Below, in pieces: positions 40,526 to 41,339 of a DNA stretch of 41,339 nt. Source of the DNA: a virus; IMG/VR virus record IMGVR_UViG_3300033144_001492, positions 1-41,339 of that record, one strand, 5' to 3'. The position numbers and the translations under genes were made by a program. Within the stretch, counting starts at the first letter, position 1, and the number at the start of each line of letters is the position of its first letter. The notes below the pieces were generated by a model that worked only from the letters and a program-made list of their open reading frames with translations, searched no databases and was not told the DNA's origin.

Positions 40526-41187
40526 AAGTGAACAAAAGCAAATTCAAGATGATTCCACTGAAACAACTGTGGAAAGCACAATGGAACTACAAAGAAGACA
40601 ATCAAGAACAACTGAATCGTCTGGTGGAAAATATGAAACGCAACAATCAAGTGGAGAACATTCAAGTCAGAGAGGTTGAATCAGAAGATGGAAAGACATT
40701 CTTCGAGGTTATCAACGGAAACCACCGACTCGATGCGATGACCACCATCGGATTTCCGAGTGCGATGTGCTACAATCACGGACAGATTTCAGATGCACAA
40801 GCACAAAGAATCGCAATCGAAACAAATGAAACACGATTCCAGAACGATGGAACAAAGATGTCTGAACTGATTGCGTCATTCTCGAAGGATTTCTCGATGG
40901 AAGAACTCGCACAGACTCTTCCATTCACAGAAGAAGAAATCAACGGACACATCAATCTGTTGAACTACTCGTTTGATGATATCAACACAGACGGTGAAGA
41001 AGGTGAATTCAATCCGAACGCACCAGACAATCTGAAAACAATCAGAGTGACCGTTCCAGAAGAAACATTCAACCTCTGGACTCAATGGAAAGAGAGAATG
41101 AACGATGAACTCGGATATGACTCCGAAACAAAAGCAATCGAATTTGCGTTAATTGAAGCGATGAACACACCGACAATGTCAAAATAA
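40522..41187 (+). CDS. ParB/Srx-domain protein
   Basis: 221 residues. The N-terminus reads MIPLKQLWKAQWNYKEDNQE, then LVENMKRNNQ, VENIQVREVE, FFEVINGNHRLDAM, the beta strands plus the GNHR turn of ParB/sulfiredoxin domains. The later part is helical (ISDAQAQRIAIETNETRFQN, then SMEELAQTLPFTEEEINGHI), like the HTH half of ParB. The ATG nine bases downstream of the first one is used since it overlaps the dpdA stop as ATGA. ParB-type proteins bind or cut DNA with CTP or as nucleases. Here, next to dpdA, it may guide or partner DNA modification. Confidence 0.75.
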   Translation: MKVNKSKFKMIPLKQLWKAQWNYKEDNQEQLNRLVENMKRNNQVENIQVREVESEDGKTFFEVINGNHRLDAMTTIGFPSAMCYNHGQISDAQAQRIAIETNETRFQNDGTKMSELIASFSKDFSMEELAQTLPFTEEEINGHINLLNYSFDDINTDGEEGEFNPNAPDNLKTIRVTVPEETFNLWTQWKERMNDELGYDSETKAIEFALIEAMNTPTMSK

Positions 41188-41213
41188 TAATGTAATAAAT
41201 AAAACATAAAGCA

Positions 41214-41339
41214 ATGGAAATAGGTTCAATCTATAAAACAAACAAAGAAATAAAAGAACGTAAAGCCGAGTTAAAAAGGCGTAATAAAAAAAGACTTAGC
41301 CCAAAAGAAGTTAAAAAAAGGTTAATTGATTTTTTAAAA
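41214..41339 (+). CDS. small basic protein, runs off the window end
   Basis: At least 42 residues, starting MEIGSIYKTNKEIKERKAEL and very rich in K and R (RRNKKRL, VKKRLIDFLK). Codons TTA, GTT, AGC and GCC are unlike the modification genes, and the DNA is strongly AT-rich. The leader is A-rich with no ribosome box. It could be a small DNA-binding protein or regulator. The frame stays open to the last base. Confidence 0.5.
   Translation, partial: MEIGSIYKTNKEIKERKAELKRRNKKRLSPKEVKKRLIDFLK

Noticed and set aside
1-41339. CRISPR array, tRNA genes, integrase or insertion sequence
   Set aside because: No regular spaced repeats, tRNA fold, recombinase motif or terminal inverted repeats were seen in this window.

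Overview
This window is a tailed-phage genome, or almost all of one, in which every gene I can support lies on the + strand. The host is probably a Bacteroidota bacterium, most likely a flavobacterium. The clearest host clue is a set of promoter-like sites matching the Bacteroidota -7 element TAnnTTTG, here extended to TAnnTTTGCTA. Most starts also have A-rich leaders (AAATCAAATG, AAAGCAAATG) instead of a Shine-Dalgarno box, and the DNA is AT-rich. A long tape measure gene without any sheath gene indicates a siphovirus. No integrase or repressor is visible.

Layout. 1-3700: packaging genes (TerS-like protein, HNH nuclease, several tiny genes, TerL). 3759-9587: head genes (portal, MuF-like protein, probable scaffold, probable major capsid protein). 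9677-12296: connector and tail completion genes. 12324-13039: tail assembly chaperone with an apparent -1 frameshift extension. 13041-26239: tape measure, a large tail hub gene broken by a frameshift, a baseplate-like protein, a possible tube protein, and fibre proteins including a beta-helix spike. 26292-28279: lysis region (small membrane proteins, M15 peptidase endolysin, 3-TM holin). 28280-29039 is gene-free but holds two promoter/terminator-bounded candidate RNAs; the first shares two sequence blocks with the gene-free stretch at 6766-7029.

29040-33387 carries small early-type genes and a DUF932-like protein. 33415-35017 encodes a Red-beta/RecT annealing protein and a RecE-like exonuclease. 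35284-36598 encodes a winged-helix replication initiator with an iteron-like AT-rich patch inside its gene (candidate origin), followed by a replication-type gene.

The right end (36635-41187) is a tightly overlapping operon of four small genes, a mini-ORF, queD, a 60-residue gene, queE, queC, a DpdA-like TGT-family transglycosylase and a ParB-domain protein. Together these predict that the phage makes preQ0 and exchanges it for guanine in its own DNA, a known anti-restriction strategy. With no QueF-like or amidotransferase gene in view, the expected base is dPreQ0. GTP cyclohydrolase (FolE) is not in the window and would come from the host.

The most interesting signals are the modification cassette with its ParB partner, the unclassified structured RNA at 28640-28999, the paired noncoding element (6851-6970 and 28381-28490), the candidate origin inside the initiator gene, two frameshift sites, and a strong genome-wide avoidance of certain short words. 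Functional calls come from reading motifs by eye. No database search was run.
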